The position numbers and the translations under genes are program-made. From NCBI RefSeq assembly GCF_009905375.1, contig NC_133650.1, positions 300,265,957 to 300,329,956 of the forward strand: a DNA stretch of 64,000 nt, read 5' to 3'. This DNA comes from Apium graveolens (taxonomy: Eukaryota; Streptophyta; Magnoliopsida; Apiales; Apiaceae). Below the pieces are notes generated by a model that saw nothing but the letters and a program-made list of their open reading frames with translations, was not told the DNA's origin and did no database searches. The first letter of the stretch is position 1. Each line of letters opens with the position of its first letter. Shown here in pieces: positions 1 through 11,163 of this stretch.

Positions 1-806
1 AATTGACACTAGTACTAAAACATGAAAACTCCATTCAAATAAAAATGATTTTGAACTGAAATTAAAAAATTAAAAATATTTCAATTTAAATGTTTCAATT
101 TCGATAAAATATTCTACCTAAATTGATAAAAACCGGACCTGTTAATAATATAAATAAATAAATATTATTCATATTTTATATAAGTATTTGCTATTGCATT
201 TTTAGGAACAGGAGATATATGATTCTTGTTCCAATTTTATCCGAAAAATAAGTCGACTGCATTTTAGATAGGGTCGTAGAGAGGGAGGGAGGGAGGGAGT
301 GAGGTTCTTGTTGTTTCCACTTTCTCTCAAAGTTATTCCTCACCGGTCCTCACACTAGAACTCCCGCATAATACTTGGTGCTTGGTTCTTGACTGACATA
401 AGTTCAATCTATGTTCCGCGTTCTTTCATACAGTAAAAGCAATCCTCCTTTCTTTTTATCTTTCAAGGTTGTCTATTCACGGTTTTATCATCGTAAAATC
501 GAAAATGAGTGTTTAACATGCTGAGGATTGCCATCAAAATTTGAAGTAGAATCATAGTATTTCTTAACTTCTTTAGGCATAACCTATTGTAGAAATATTG
601 CTAGTTTCTCTTCGCTAAGGTATATGATAATGTTATTGAATAGAATGCAAATGCAACTTGTTCTCTGAAAAATGGTACTGTCACTTTATTTGCATAGGTA
701 CACAAAGGAAGATTTAAGCTGATCAACGAGATGTGCACCAAGGAATTATCATCATAAATATTCAGTCTAATAGCGTGATTAGTAAAATAATGACATAAGA
801 TCAGTT
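1..806. other. Unit 1 head segment, no convincing gene
   Basis: AT-rich sequence with a short (GGGA)n tract at about 281-299. Bases about 430-775 match the minus-strand open frames seen better preserved in units 3 and 4 (25141-25455 and 31174-31488), but the frame is broken here. Equivalent segments are 12272-13076, 24721-25520, 30753-31553, 36768-37565 and 52984-53782. Confidence 0.6.
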
Positions 807-2458
807 AAACTGGTAGTATTCAACTCCCCTTCTTCCAAAAACAGCTCTGCTCCCATCTTCCCATCCAATCTTATAAGGATTCGATTCATTAAGAAGTGGA
901 TGTGGATTTTCACTTGTCCATAAAAACCAGATCCTAACTACTAAACTTATACATTTATAAATTATTAATATATATAAATAAAATTTAACTATAATCAATT
1001 AATAAAATTAATTAATATGTATTAATATTCTAATTTTTCAAGTTATTTTATTTTATTTTCAAAGTAACTATTATTTCATCATATTAAAATTTCTTCTACA
1101 CACCACATTTTATCATATTATAATGAGTAAATCATGTGTGTCAGAAATTATTTTCATACATAATATTTTATTTATTCACAATTCAAAACATTTTTTTATT
1201 TTAATTTTTCAAAACGACTTATATAATTAATTCATATATTTCTTAAATTACAATGTTTTACTTTTATGTATTTATTTTATAATTATTTTAAACTGAACTA
1301 TTTTCACATATTTTCAAATTTTTATTTTCACAACATCTCTGACTTAAAATAGTTTTGTGTGCTTAAGTTTTTTTATTATTGAACCATGTTAAATTAAAAT
1401 TATTCATCTCAAAAAATTTGAATGGATTCGGAGGTCCGATCCGATAATCGGAGATCCTAATGAATTTGGATATAAATTATGTTATTAAAAATCTGAAATT
1501 GATCTGATCTCAATCCAATCCAACAAATTTAAATAAATATGAATTTAATTAAATCCGATCCAAATTTGAACATCAGCACAAGGATAACTTACTCTGATTC
1601 ACATTGTATATCTCCTAAAAGGCACTTAGCTTCAATTCAACAGAAATGGAATGAAATTTTATTATGTTTTACTAAAATTGCACCAAAATTTCCATCATAT
1701 TTTAGCCAATATTATTGTATGGTAATAGTTCTATCCCCAAAAACTTCTGTATTCATGATTATATCTTCCTATAAAGAGGTGTTAGCATATTTTTCAGCAA
1801 TTGAACCTTCCTCCAACAAAAAATTCTTTTAGGCCATATTATTAAATAAAAAATAGATTATTCCCATTATTTGATACATTGACGTCTTACGGATCGTAAT
1901 ATCTTAAAAATCTTATGCAAATCATGTTTTCTGATAAGAAAAATATATTTAAAAGGAAATTACAATACCGAATTTTGACACGTAAGTCACAGCAAAAAAT
2001 TTAGTCAAAACGGACACTGCTAAATAATTAGCTTATACGTAGATATTGTCGAATTATTTTTTCATGTGAATTTTAAGGAAATTTTCACTAGATTAAGTAA
2101 AATGAGAGTGGTGGTGACAACCGGTAGAATAACAAATTCGCTAGAATAAGTATTTAATAATAAAATTTATTAGCTTAATTTGAATTAAAAATGTGCAATA
2201 GCATTAATATTACTAATATCCATACATTAAGAAATAAGATTTTTGTAACTCCCGAATCATTGATATTGTCATAGGTACAATATGTTTAATTGCCTTAAAA
2301 CAGATTAGGAGGTTATAATTGTTGCCAGCTTTCAGTGTAAATGCCAAGCCTCTTATAAATAGCAAATAATTTTACACTACAAATCAGAGCTTCAACATGC
2401 ATAAACATTGCTCCATTGGCTTTTCTTTTGGTTTCTGTTCTTGATAGCTTGTTTAGAG
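807..2458 (+). repeat. Segment U of unit 1, upstream flank of the MADS pseudogene
   Basis: This 1.65-kb segment is homologous to 5021-7926 (segment U'), the flank of the intact MADS gene, once the hAT element in U' is discounted. It is the empty-site version: the sequence at about 860 runs straight through the point where the hAT element sits in U'. It ends in a TATA-like cttataaatag about 110 bp before the pseudogene ATG. It contains a stretch of repeated gatcc/ccaatcc words (about 1425-1565) that may be an old non-autonomous element, which I cannot classify. The plus-strand frame 1539-1832 and minus-strand frame 801-998 have no recognisable domain. Confidence 0.8.
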
Positions 2459-2518
2459 ATGGCAAAAAAGCCCAGCATTGGTCACCAAAAGATCAAGATT
2501 GCGAAAATAGAGCGTAAG
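2459..2518 (+). pseudogene. MADS-box pseudogene, first 20 codons only (unit 1)
   Basis: The ATG and next 19 codons match the N terminus of the intact MADS gene at 7927, with the substitutions F5P and R9H (MAKKPSIGHQ against MAKKFSIGRQ). Homology stops after codon 20 (the lysine before the conserved NHL). The longer pseudogenes at 39194 and 55411 show that more of the gene was once present and was removed by a 268-bp deletion. A TATA-like box lies about 110 bp upstream, so transcription is possible, but no DNA-binding domain can be made. Confidence 0.85.
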
Positions 2519-2540
2519 GTGAAAAAAGCCCAACATTGCT
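2519..2540 (+). other. Templated filler at a deletion junction
   Basis: These 22 bases lie between the MADS fragment and the chromovirus fragment and replace 268 bp present in unit 5 (39254-39521). They look like a patchwork of nearby sequence: one part resembles aaaaaagcccagcattg at 2464-2480, and the other part, aacattgctccatt, matches 2404-2417. This is the signature of end joining with template switching. Unit 2 has the identical scar at 14789-14810. Confidence 0.75.
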
Positions 2541-2778
2541 CCATTGAATAAGATTAGAGAAGATCTTTCTTGTGAGGAAGAAGCTTGAGAGGAGCGAATT
2601 TTGAGGAAGAACGCAATTCCGTTTGTGAAAATTTTGTGGAAAAATCATCCGGAGAGAGAGGCTACTTGGGAATTAGAAGAATCTATTTGTTAGAAATATC
2701 CGTATTTATTCGATTCAGGTACGAGTTTTTAGTTTTGTTTAATTCCGGGGACGGAATCGTATTTAAGGGGGGTATATA
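2541..2778 (+). mobile_element. Chromovirus pol 3' end: chromodomain relic plus polypurine tract
   Basis: Plus-strand translation gives a chromodomain-like C terminus of a Ty3/gypsy polyprotein: IPFVKILWKNHPERE, then TWELEESI, then KYPYLF. This matches the family pattern of I-P-x-V-K-V-L-W-x-N-H, then T-W-E, then Y-P-x-L-F. A purine-rich run (tttaagggggg, about 2763-2772) just before the LTR is the expected polypurine tract. Unit 1 has an extra stop in the last part (tgttag), absent from unit 2. Only this 3' end is present: no gag, protease, RT or RNase H of this element is nearby. Confidence 0.85.
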
Positions 2779-2794
2779 TGTAATATACGAGAAT

Positions 2795-2825
<31 letters not shown>

Positions 2826-2949
2826 GATTTGAATTAAAATTAAAATAAGTGATTTAATTCATTTGTTAAATAGCATAGAAATAAAGTAATAGTAATTAGT
2901 TGTTATAATTTTAATTCTAATAGTTAGAGGATACCTTGTGTAATATATA

Positions 2950-2989
<40 letters not shown>

Positions 2990-5020
2990 CACACAGGCAT
3001 TCTTAATTTACGCAAGCAAAGGAAAAGAGAAGAAAAATCCTAGAAGAGCAGGCGGATAAAGACTTAGAGGAAAACAGAGTCATCGAGCCTAGTAGTTTTT
3101 TTGTTTGTTTTCATTGAATAAGGTAACTCTTTATTGCGTGTTATTATAATTAGTCATATAGCTAAGCACTTCGCATGTGACCTTGTCAATTGTTGACAGA
3201 GCACACACAACACACAAATTTAGTAATAAATTGTATGGCCATCCTTGTTTCTTTGTTGTCAAATCACGTCATTAGTGTCAACTAGGAACCATGTTGTATT
3301 TTATTATCATTCAGTTTTGGTATCCATAATAATGTTATTTATGTTATATTATTCAAGTGCGAATTATATAATTTATTTATACATATGTTTAATCCACAAG
3401 ATCTGCTGCTTCAATTCCAATTTTCATGTTACTTTAAAATTATTAAGTTAGGTTATGCATATGTGAGCTTTTATTTAATTGCGGTTGATTAGACTATGAT
3501 AGTGTGGCAATTGGATGATTCAAGTTATTTAAATTATTTATATAAAATTAAAATTTTGTGAGGGTTTTTCACTACTTCAATATACTTATTTATTAGTTAT
3601 AATTTAAATTGATTTTATGTATGCCACTTACCATTAAAACAATTTAATTGGTGTACATGTACTTAGTCCAGTTATACTAGTGAGTCCAATTATACTAGTG
3701 TCATAATTTATAATTAATTATTTAATAAAGGTGAACAATGGTAGTTAATTTACAATCTAATTATTTTAAGTATATGTATTATTAAATTAGTAAGCAGTAT
3801 GGTAGTTAGGTGCATTCGTTTAAACAAATTGTATAATTATAAATGTAATAATAAAATGACATTTGGTCTCTTTAGTGTTAAATTCGAGGACATGTAATGT
3901 ACTGGTTCGGAGCCGAATAGTTGTGTATTGATAAAAAAATTAGTTTTGAATAAATTAAGAAGCAACAAACATTAATTATAAATTTTAATTTTGTAATTAG
4001 ATCACGGGTCGGGGATTTAGCACATCATTTGCAGATTTTGATATTACTTTAGTTGCGATATTCGAGGTACGGATTATGTCCCTTTTTTATTCACCGTTAC
4101 TCCTCTTGTCCATTATATTTATTTGATTCATTATGTTCTACTTTCTGTTCATTCCGTTAATATTTACTTTGACCATTTTAATTTCCAAAAATTATTTTAA
4201 AATTTGATTTTGAAAATTTAGATATCTGTGTATGCGGTTTTCAAAAATTATTTATGACACTCACGTGCTTTGGAAATTTGTATCATTTTTCCCATGTGAT
4301 TTTTAAATTTTGCGAGAATATTTTCATTTTGAACCCTTAGTGTGATTTAGGGTATACCGAGTTAACAGGAGTACTACAGCCATGTCATTACGGTACCAGT
4401 GACATGACACTTCCGTGACACTGTGATTGGTCATGGCGTATCCTTTTGTTAGCTCTTGGGAGGAGTTTTTGGCCATTTTAATATTTGTTCAGGATACGTG
4501 GCTGCACCCAGAATTTGATTTGTGATTTGATTTATGGTGACGTTGTATATGTCGTACACGTTATCCATTCTGTTGCACATATTAGGTACCCTATGATGTG
4601 TGTATTTGTATCCGTTCTGATTTCGGTATGAAATATCATAACCCAAAATTATTGTTTTATTATAAGCTGTGAAATATTTATTTCTGATTTTATGTTTTTA
4701 TAAATTGTATTCCAAATCCGTACCGGGCGTTTGGCTCATGCCGTATTTTTTTTCCGGTATGTGCATAGGGGAAATATTGGACTGTGCTATGGAGAGCAAC
4801 CCCATTTATTGATTAGAATTTTGGACTTTATCAATATCTAGACTTAATTATTTATTTAGAGATTTCAACATTTATATTTTTGGTTTAGACAGTTTGAAGA
4901 TTTAATATTATTTTTGGAGATTTTATACTGTTTATTTATTATTTAGAAATATATTAGTGCTCTGTTTGCAGGTTTATGATAGGTAATACCTCCTTCTAAT
5001 TTTTAAGAAGGGGTGTTACA
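2779..5020 (+). mobile_element. 3' LTR of the chromovirus relic (unit 1)
   Basis: The LTR starts TGTAATATAC right after the polypurine tract and ends GGGGTGTTACA, giving the TG...CA ends and the near-inverted TGTAAYA/TGTTACA termini usual for plant chromoviruses. It is 2,242 bp long and holds an (AAT)n run at about 2797-2825 and a (TA)n run at about 2952-2986. Its right edge abuts aactggtag, which in segment U (807-818) is uninterrupted, so this edge is a true insertion boundary. The matching 5' LTR is absent. Small open frames inside (for example 3245-3451) look non-coding. Confidence 0.85.
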
Positions 5021-5078
5021 AACTGGTAGTATTCAACTCCCATTCTTCCAAAAATAGCTCTGCTCCCACCTTCCCATC

Positions 5079-6441
5079 TAGAGCTGCAAACGAATAGAAC
5101 CGAGCCGAGTTCTGTCCCAGCCGAGCCGAACATAATTTTTTTAAAATGAACCGAGTCGAGCTGAATTTAAAAACCCAGCCGAAAAAAAATGTTTACGATC
5201 GGTTCGTTTATAAAGGAGCCGAGCCGGACACGAGTTTGCTCACGAATAACCGAGCCGAGCCGAACTCGAGCCGAGTCGAGTTGTTCACTAATAGTTCGCA
5301 TATATTTTTTAATCGACCAAGTTTAAGGTATAATTTATAACTTTATAAGTTTTATGGAGATCAAATACTAATTTCATCTTACAATTATATACTCACACTC
5401 TACACTTATCAATTTTTTTCACTAGTCGAGTTTTAAGAATAAAATCATTTTTATTTTAAATTAATGAGACATTCATAACTTTAGAAATTATACATTACTT
5501 TTAAATTGTTGATGTCGATTGTCAAAATTTAGTAATTTTTGATATTTTAGTTAAATTGTTTTAGATTAGAAACGAGATATAAAATAAAATAAAGGAAGTA
5601 AGCCCATTTAAGTAGTTGAGAAATAAAATTATTAAAATTATTTTATGTTTTTCTTAAAAATATTCTAATTTATTTTAAGAACTCACTATTTTAATTTATT
5701 TGAAATTGTAATTTTGGTCGATTTTATCATAGACCCCTCTAATAATAGTGTGAGGTGAAATTTAGTGTTAAGTTTAATTAGAAATTATTTGTTAAAGTAA
5801 TCAAGCTCTAGTGATATGTATGAAATTAATTAAATTATTTATTGTTAAAATATATATTGAATTTTTATTACATTAATCATTATACTTTAAAATTAGTATT
5901 AAATTTTAATTAAAAAATTTAAAATCTTTATAAAAGTGATTAGTAAATATTTATTACTCCCTCAGTCCCTTCCAATTGTTTACATTTCTGGGGAAGTGTC
6001 TAGCACGCATTTTAAGGTGCATAAAAGTATAGTTATGTAACTTATTTTTACAATTTTCTTTTTTTGATTAAAAGTTGAATGTTTTAATTTTTATTCTGAA
6101 AAATAAAATTGTAAAAAAAATTACAGAACTATACTTTATATGCACCTTAAAATGCGTGTCGGATACTCTCTAAAAAATGTAAACAATTGAAAGGGACGGA
6201 GGGAGTATATGTCATATTTAAAAAATTTATCTGAGCCGAGTTACCGAGTTCGAGCCGAGTCCGAGCTAAACGAGCCGAGTCCGAGCCGAATATTAAAAAA
6301 CTCGGCTCGGCTCGTTTAATTATCTGAGCTTATTATTTTGTTCATGATCGGCTCGTTTAAGAAAACGAGCCTAGCCGAGTTCACTTAAACGAGCCGATCC
6401 CGAGTTTTGTTCACGAACGGCTCTGTTCATTTGCAGCTTTA
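5079..6441. mobile_element. Non-autonomous hAT element (unit 1)
   Basis: The ends are TAGAGCTGCAAA on the left and its near-perfect complement TTTGCAGCTTTA on the right. The element is flanked by the 8-bp direct repeat ttcccatc (5071-5078 and 6442-6449). The empty site with one ttcccatc survives in segment U of the same unit near 863-870. An 8-bp duplication and a TAGAG-type terminus are hallmarks of hAT. Subterminal regions are crowded with CGAGCCGAG words in both orientations, likely transposase-binding repeats. No transposase is encoded; the frame 5146-5340 is only the repeat read as protein. Confidence 0.88.
5957..6205. mobile_element. Stowaway MITE nested in the hAT element (unit 1)
   Basis: A 249-bp element with ends CTCCCTCAGTCCC and GGGACGGAGGGAG, flanked by TA on both sides. 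This is the classic Stowaway (Tc1/mariner) terminus and target. The halves are largely inverted, with complementary words such as ccaattgtttacat and atgtaaacaattga. It sits inside the hAT element, so it inserted later. Confidence 0.92.
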
Positions 6442-7820
6442 TTCCCATCCAATCTTACAAGGATTCGATTCATTAAGAAGTGGATATGGATTTTCACTTG
6501 TCGATAAAAACCAGATCCGAACTACTAAACTTATACATTTATAAATTATTTATATATATAAATAAAGTTTAACTATAATCAATTAATAAAATTAATATAT
6601 ATGTATTGATATTCTAATTTTATAAGTTATTTTATTGTATTTTCACATTAACTATTATTTCATCACATTAAAATTTCTTGTACACACCACATGTTATCAT
6701 ATTCAAATGAGTGAATCATGTATGTCATAAATTATTTGCATACATAATATTTTAGTTATTCACAATTCACAACATTTTTTTTTATTTTAATTTTTGAAAT
6801 TGACATATATAATTAATTCATATATTTCTGAAATTACAATGTTTTACTTTTATGTATTTATTTTATAATTATTTTAAACTGAACTATTTTCACATATTTT
6901 CAAAAAAAAATTATTTTCACAACACCTCTAACTTAAAATAGTTTCTTGTGCTTAAGTTTTTTTTTATTATTGAACCATGTTAAATTAAAATTATTCATCT
7001 CAAAAAATTTAAATGGATCCAGTGGTCCGATCCGATAATCGAAGATCCTAATGAATTTGTTTATGAATTACGCTATTAAAAATCTGAAATTGATCCGATC
7101 TCAATCCAATCCAATAAATTTAAATGAATATGAATATGAATTTAATCAAATCCAATCCACATTTGAACACCAGCACAAGGATAACTTAGTCTGGTTCGCA
7201 TTGTATATCTCCTAAAAAGGCACTTACGCTTCAATTCGACGGAAATGGAATGAAATTTTATCATGTTTTACTAAAATTGCACCAAAATTCCCATCCTATT
7301 TTAGTGTATGGTAATAATTCTATTTTAAATGAAAATAGATTATGCCCATTATTTGATACGTTGACGTCTTACGGATCGTAATATCTTAAAAATTTTATGC
7401 AAATCATGTTTTTCGGTAAGAAAAATATATTTAAAAGGAAATTACAATAGCGAATTTTGACACGTAATTCATAGAAAAAATTTAGTCAAAACGGACACCT
7501 TATACCTAGATATTGTCAAATTATTTTTTCAATGTGAATTTTAAGGTAATTTTCACAAGATTAAGTAAAATGAGAATGGTGGCTACAACCAGCAGAATAA
7601 TAAATTCGCTACAATAAATATTTGATAACAAAATTTATTGGCTTAATTTGATTTAAAAATGTGCAATAACATGAATATTAGTAATATCCATACATTAAGA
7701 AATAAGATTTTTGTAACTCCCGAATCATTGATATTGTCACAGGAACAATATGTTTGATTCCCTTAACACAGATTAGGAGATTATAATTTTTGCCAGCTTT
7801 CAGTGTTAATGCCAAGCCTC

Positions 7821-7828
7821 TTATAAAT
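7821..7828 (+). promoter_or_regulatory. TATA box of MADS copy 1
   Basis: TTATAAAT about 100 bp before the ATG, in a stretch conserved in all MADS genes and pseudogenes of the array. The spacing suits a plant core promoter with a leader of about 70 bp. Confidence 0.6.
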
Positions 7829-7926
7829 ACCAAATGATTTTACTCTACAAATCAGAGCTTCAACATACATAAACATTGCTCCATTTGCTTTTCTTTTGGT
7901 TTCTGTTCTTGATAGCTTGTTTAGAG

Positions 7927-8595
7927 ATGGCCAAAAAGTTCAGCATTGGCCGCCAAAAGATCAAGATTGCGAAAATAGAGCGTAAGAATCACCTGCAAGT
8001 TACCTTCTCAAAGCGTCGATCAGGCCTTTTTAAGAAGGCAAGTGAGCTCTGTACACTTTGTGGAGTTGAGATTGCCATTATAGTCTTTTCTCCAGCTGGA
8101 AAAGTGTTCTCCTTTGGACATCCTAATGTTGAAGGTATAATTGATAGGTTTTTTAGTCGCAATCCTCCACCTTCAAACTCAAGCACTCTCCATCTCGTTG
8201 AAGCTCATCTTAGTATGACTGTTTGCGAGCTGAACTTCCATCTCACACAGATTTTCAATGAACTAGAGGGTGAGAGGAAGAGAGGAGAGGCACTTGATGA
8301 CATGAGGCAAGCTAGCCAGAGCCAGTTTTGGTGGGAATCTCCAGTCGAAAAGATGGGATTTGATGAGCTTCAACAATTGAAGGACTGCATGGAAGCGTTG
8401 AAGAAAAATGTCAACAATCAAGCTAATAGCATCTTGATTGAGAATGCAAATTCTAATTTGCCACCTTTTGGTTTTAATGGACACAGGGCCTTTAATCAGT
8501 TTGAAGCTAAGCCTAATCAGATTGATCCTGCTTCTCATGTCCCTGGTTACAGATATGGTAATGGTTATTTTGGTCTGAGCAACTTTACTGCGTAA
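7927..8595 (+). CDS. Type I (M-alpha, AGL62-like) MADS-box transcription factor, copy 1
   Basis: Single-exon gene encoding 222 residues. Residues about 8-60 form the MADS DNA-binding and dimerisation domain ([50 protein letters not shown]). The CTLCG and SFGHP signatures and the lack of a K-box point to the M-alpha clade of AGL62/AGL61. Residues about 95-165 are charged and may be helical; the tail from 175 is rich in N, F, G and Y. Known relatives act in the nucleus, often in central cell or endosperm with M-gamma partners; that role is inferred here. The frame stays open 17 codons upstream but has no ATG there, so the ATG at 7927 is chosen. At 222 residues it is shorter than Arabidopsis AGL62. 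This copy alone has R95L and A221T. Confidence 0.93.
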   Translation: MAKKFSIGRQKIKIAKIERKNHLQVTFSKRRSGLFKKASELCTLCGVEIAIIVFSPAGKVFSFGHPNVEGIIDRFFSRNPPPSNSSTLHLVEAHLSMTVCELNFHLTQIFNELEGERKRGEALDDMRQASQSQFWWESPVEKMGFDELQQLKDCMEALKKNVNNQANSILIENANSNLPPFGFNGHRAFNQFEAKPNQIDPASHVPGYRYGNGYFGLSNFTA

Positions 8596-9049
8596 TCTGA
8601 TCTTGTGTCTTGCTAGACAGTTCTGAGTCTCCATTTTGATTGATGCTGTGTGGCTTTGCCGGAAAAGAAAGTTCATTTTTCTATCTATTGGTTAAAGTTG
8701 TAACTTAAATTTGACAAACAGTTTGATCTGAAGTTTATTCTGAGGTTGTAATGGATATTGTTTTTTGAAAATGGTCAGCTGCATATGTCTAAATATTCTT
8801 TAAGCTTAAAATGTCAATTACTATTGAAAAGTTATCAAAAAAGAGAGCCCTGTGGGCATCATTGGTTTCAAATAGCCATCATCAACTAACATCAGCACTG
8901 AGAGTTGGATGAACGTGTAACTTATAATCTTGTTTTTCATATCAAAACAAATTATATTGGGAAAGAAAAATTACCAACTTTTTTTTGAAATATTAATAAA
9001 AAAGAAGAAGCAATTGATTAATCTATAAATTAGATTTGAAAGATGAACT
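8596..9049. other. 3' flank of MADS copy 1, no gene
   Basis: Probable 3' UTR and spacer. A T/G-rich stretch near 8700-8770 would suit plant polyadenylation, but no single signal is clear. Bases about 8849-8901 are missing from units 5 and 6, where the flanking gagag words have collapsed to one, as expected for a deletion between short direct repeats. Confidence 0.5.
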
Positions 9050-9456
9050 TTGACTTGCGACTCAAGGAACTGGATCTCAAAGCGAACGGGGTTTTGTCGT
9101 GCATTTGACAAACTCAGATTACAAATTTAAATAGAATATTAACATCTACCAACCCCAACTATATCTACCTTTACTATATATATTATATTTTGTTCGTTTC
9201 GGATATAGCATGACTTTTTTTTGTAGTGTATAAAATTCACACATTAACACTCGAGATTCTGTAATGAGTAGATACTTCCACAAAAGTATAATCGATTTTC
9301 TGATTAAATAGAGCACGCGATATTTTTCTATACTTTTCGCATTCAATTCTAGCCATTTTCGCACCCTTTAATGGATCTAATCAACATATATACATATAAC
9401 TCTCCCACCCCTTTTCATTACTAATGGATTATCCATACTATTTTATTTTACTAAAA
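9050..9456 (-). pseudogene. Mitochondrial-type rps3 C terminus joined to rpl16 scraps, first relic (unit 1)
   Basis: On the minus strand, 9360-9190 reads [25 protein letters not shown], with the segment [14 protein letters not shown] following. This parallels the C terminus of plant mitochondrial ribosomal protein S3, where I-A-R-T-E-C-x-K-Y is followed by [13 protein letters not shown] stop interrupts the end, followed by KKSHAISETNKI, the usual S3 tail. Next come a short rpl16-like KGRYSWGW (about 9170-9147) and, after a deletion, SLSNARQ (about 9119-9099), a motif near the L16 C terminus. The order rps3-rpl16 is that of plant mitochondria. It cannot be functional. Confidence 0.75.
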
Positions 9457-10689
9457 ATGCAATGATCTTGTTTTTTTCTCGGTTGAAAACATATGTCTTT
9501 AGTTACATGAGAAGTATTTTTCTAAACATATTTTATCTTTACCGACTCAATTAAGATCCCTCGGGAACAAAATCTTATCCTTTTTCTATGTTAGCCAAAC
9601 AGCCAGCCAGATGAGACGAGATTAAAAATTTTAATATTAAAAAAAATGTTTTATTTAAAATTGCACAAAATATGACACGAAATTATGATATGAATGTACA
9701 TAACATGAAACGAATTTTTAACTAGTCATGTTTTGGTTTACTATTCATTTCAACTAAACATAAAAGTTTCCTGATTTGAAAGTATATAAAACAAACGAAT
9801 TGTCGGGTTTAACTAAACATATACGAATTGGGGGGTTTAAGGTAAAAAGGTCTGAGCTTTAGTGGCTCTAAGGTATAGAGAAGGGGTGTGTATGTACAAT
9901 ATATGCGAAGAGGGGTTTTGGATATGAAGGAATTTATGAAGTAACGCTGCAAGGGATTTTGGGCTTGATTAGGTAACCAAAATCGACCTAACCCCAAATT
10001 TGTATTATAAATTTTTATGAATTGATTTGTCAGGACATATGTTCAAATTGAATTCGCAGACGCACATGAATACATGCAAGATCTCATATTATTACGAGAA
10101 AAGTTATCTTTTGTAATAATTATTTGGACCCCTAGTATTTATAAGATTGGATTTTTTAATAATATTTTGGACCCCTAATTTATTGTAGTAAAGGGTTGTT
10201 TGGTTGAAATAATAATTGTTTTTTCTTTTTTATTGTCTTATTTTGAAACAAATAATAATTTTTCCAAAAATACATATTATTACGGTACAATTACAGTCAA
10301 CAATTTCATATACGACATAATTTTTTTTCGTATTTCGGTTTATCTTTTTCGTACACAAACACGTAATTGTAATTAAATAAATAAATTAAGAGGCTATTTT
10401 AAATTTACCTTTGTTACACGACATGAACAGATATAAATTGACATAAATACATATTTAAAGAAATATTTTAAAATTATTTACATATATTTTATAAATGTAT
10501 ATTGTATTTATAATTTTTATAAAAAAATAGAAAAAAATTCAAATTCAAAAATTTGACAACACTTATAACTTATTGACTTGAACTCAATTAATAAAAGTAC
10601 TCCTAACAAAAAAAATATATTGAAAAAGAAAAATCATTATTTTGTGAAAATGTTAAAAACTAAAGAAGAAGCTATTGATTAATTTATAA
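9457..10689. other. Gene-free spacer of unit 1
   Basis: AT-rich sequence with no domain recognised on either strand. Bases about 9530-9610 resemble about 11950-12020 (both hold ctcaattaag, ccctcgggaac and ttctatgttagcc), showing that a large block containing the rps3 relic was duplicated within the unit. The small minus-strand frame 9809-9997 has no support. Equivalent spacers are 21743-22989, 46127-47389 and 62364-63639. Confidence 0.55.
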
Positions 10690-11163
10690 ATTAGATTTGA
10701 ATGAGACCTTTGACGATTTTCGCTTGCGACTCAACTGGAGGAACCTAAATATGGAAGCGAACGAGGGCTTGTCGTGCATTTGACAAACTCACCACACATA
10801 TTTCAAGTAAAATGTGTCATGTGCACATACGAGTAATGTAACTTATAGAATTTCCTTTTGGTTTCCCATTCTGCTAGTAATAAAAAGATATGCGAAAACT
10901 CTTACCCATGTCTCCATATTTTTTTAAATTATTTGCTGGAGTTGTTCGATTATAACTTGAGGCGCTACTTCAATGGCTCGATCTGAAAGACGACCGTCTC
11001 TACAAGTTTTAGTACCATATCTTCCAAAACCAAGTTGTATACCGTCTTGTTTGCAACCTCTACTATATCCTCGTTTACGATATATATGTATATGTATATA
11101 TATGTATATAATATTTTGTTCATTTCGAATAGGGCGACCTTTTTTTAGTAAATGAAATCCATA
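10690..11163 (-). pseudogene. Mitochondrial-type rpl16 relic, second copy (unit 1)
   Basis: The minus strand encodes KRGYSRGCKQDGIQLGFGRY, then GTKTCRDGRLSDRAIEVA, matching the N-terminal half of plant mitochondrial ribosomal protein L16 (R-G-C-x-x-D-G-x-Q-L-G-F-G-R-Y-G-T-K-x-C-R-x-G-R-L-S-x-R-A-I-E). Further on come WVRVFAYLFIT and, at about 10796-10766, FEICVVSLSNARQA, corresponding to the WVRVFADLPIT and FEMDGVSLSNARQA regions of L16. Stops and frameshifts separate these blocks. Upstream on the same strand is an S3-like tail (WISFTKKRSPYSK). In this unit the frame is also broken by a TAA where unit 2 reads lysine. Confidence 0.8.

Larger units (their letters stand above)
5021..7926 (+). 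repeat. Segment U' of unit 1, upstream flank of the intact MADS gene
   Basis: Second copy of segment U, enlarged by the hAT element at 5079-6441. Outside that element it follows 807-2458 closely, including a roughly 500-bp AT-rich part (6490-7000), the gatcc/ccaatcc stretch (about 7020-7150) and the promoter-proximal 250 bp. No gene is seen between the hAT element and the MADS start. The copies in units 2, 5 and 6 are 17293-20212, 41726-44657 and 58102-60894. Confidence 0.8.

Noticed and set aside
1425..1565. Stretch of gatcc/ccaatcc words in segments U and U' as a separate transposon
   Set aside because: No terminal inverted repeats or target duplication could be defined; left as an unclassified part of the segment.
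3245..4646. Small open frames within the LTR (68 codons plus, 65 codons minus), repeated in unit 2
   Set aside because: Located inside the LTR in AT-rich sequence; broken in units 5 and 6 and without recognisable motifs.
5146..5340. 64-codon frame rich in RAEPNSSRVE, repeated in units 2 and 6
   Set aside because: Translation of the CGAGCCGAG subterminal repeats of the hAT element; not a transposase.
7876..7926. N-terminal 17-codon extension of the MADS frame (LHLLFFWFLFLIACLE-like, hydrophobic), which could be taken for a signal peptide
   Set aside because: The extension has no ATG (it begins TTG) and lies between the TATA box and the ATG of a nuclear transcription factor; it is leader sequence.
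8263..8676. 137-codon minus-strand frame opposite the MADS gene, also in the other three copies
   Set aside because: It is an antisense shadow of a conserved coding region and ends in the 3' flank; no domain and no promoter seen.
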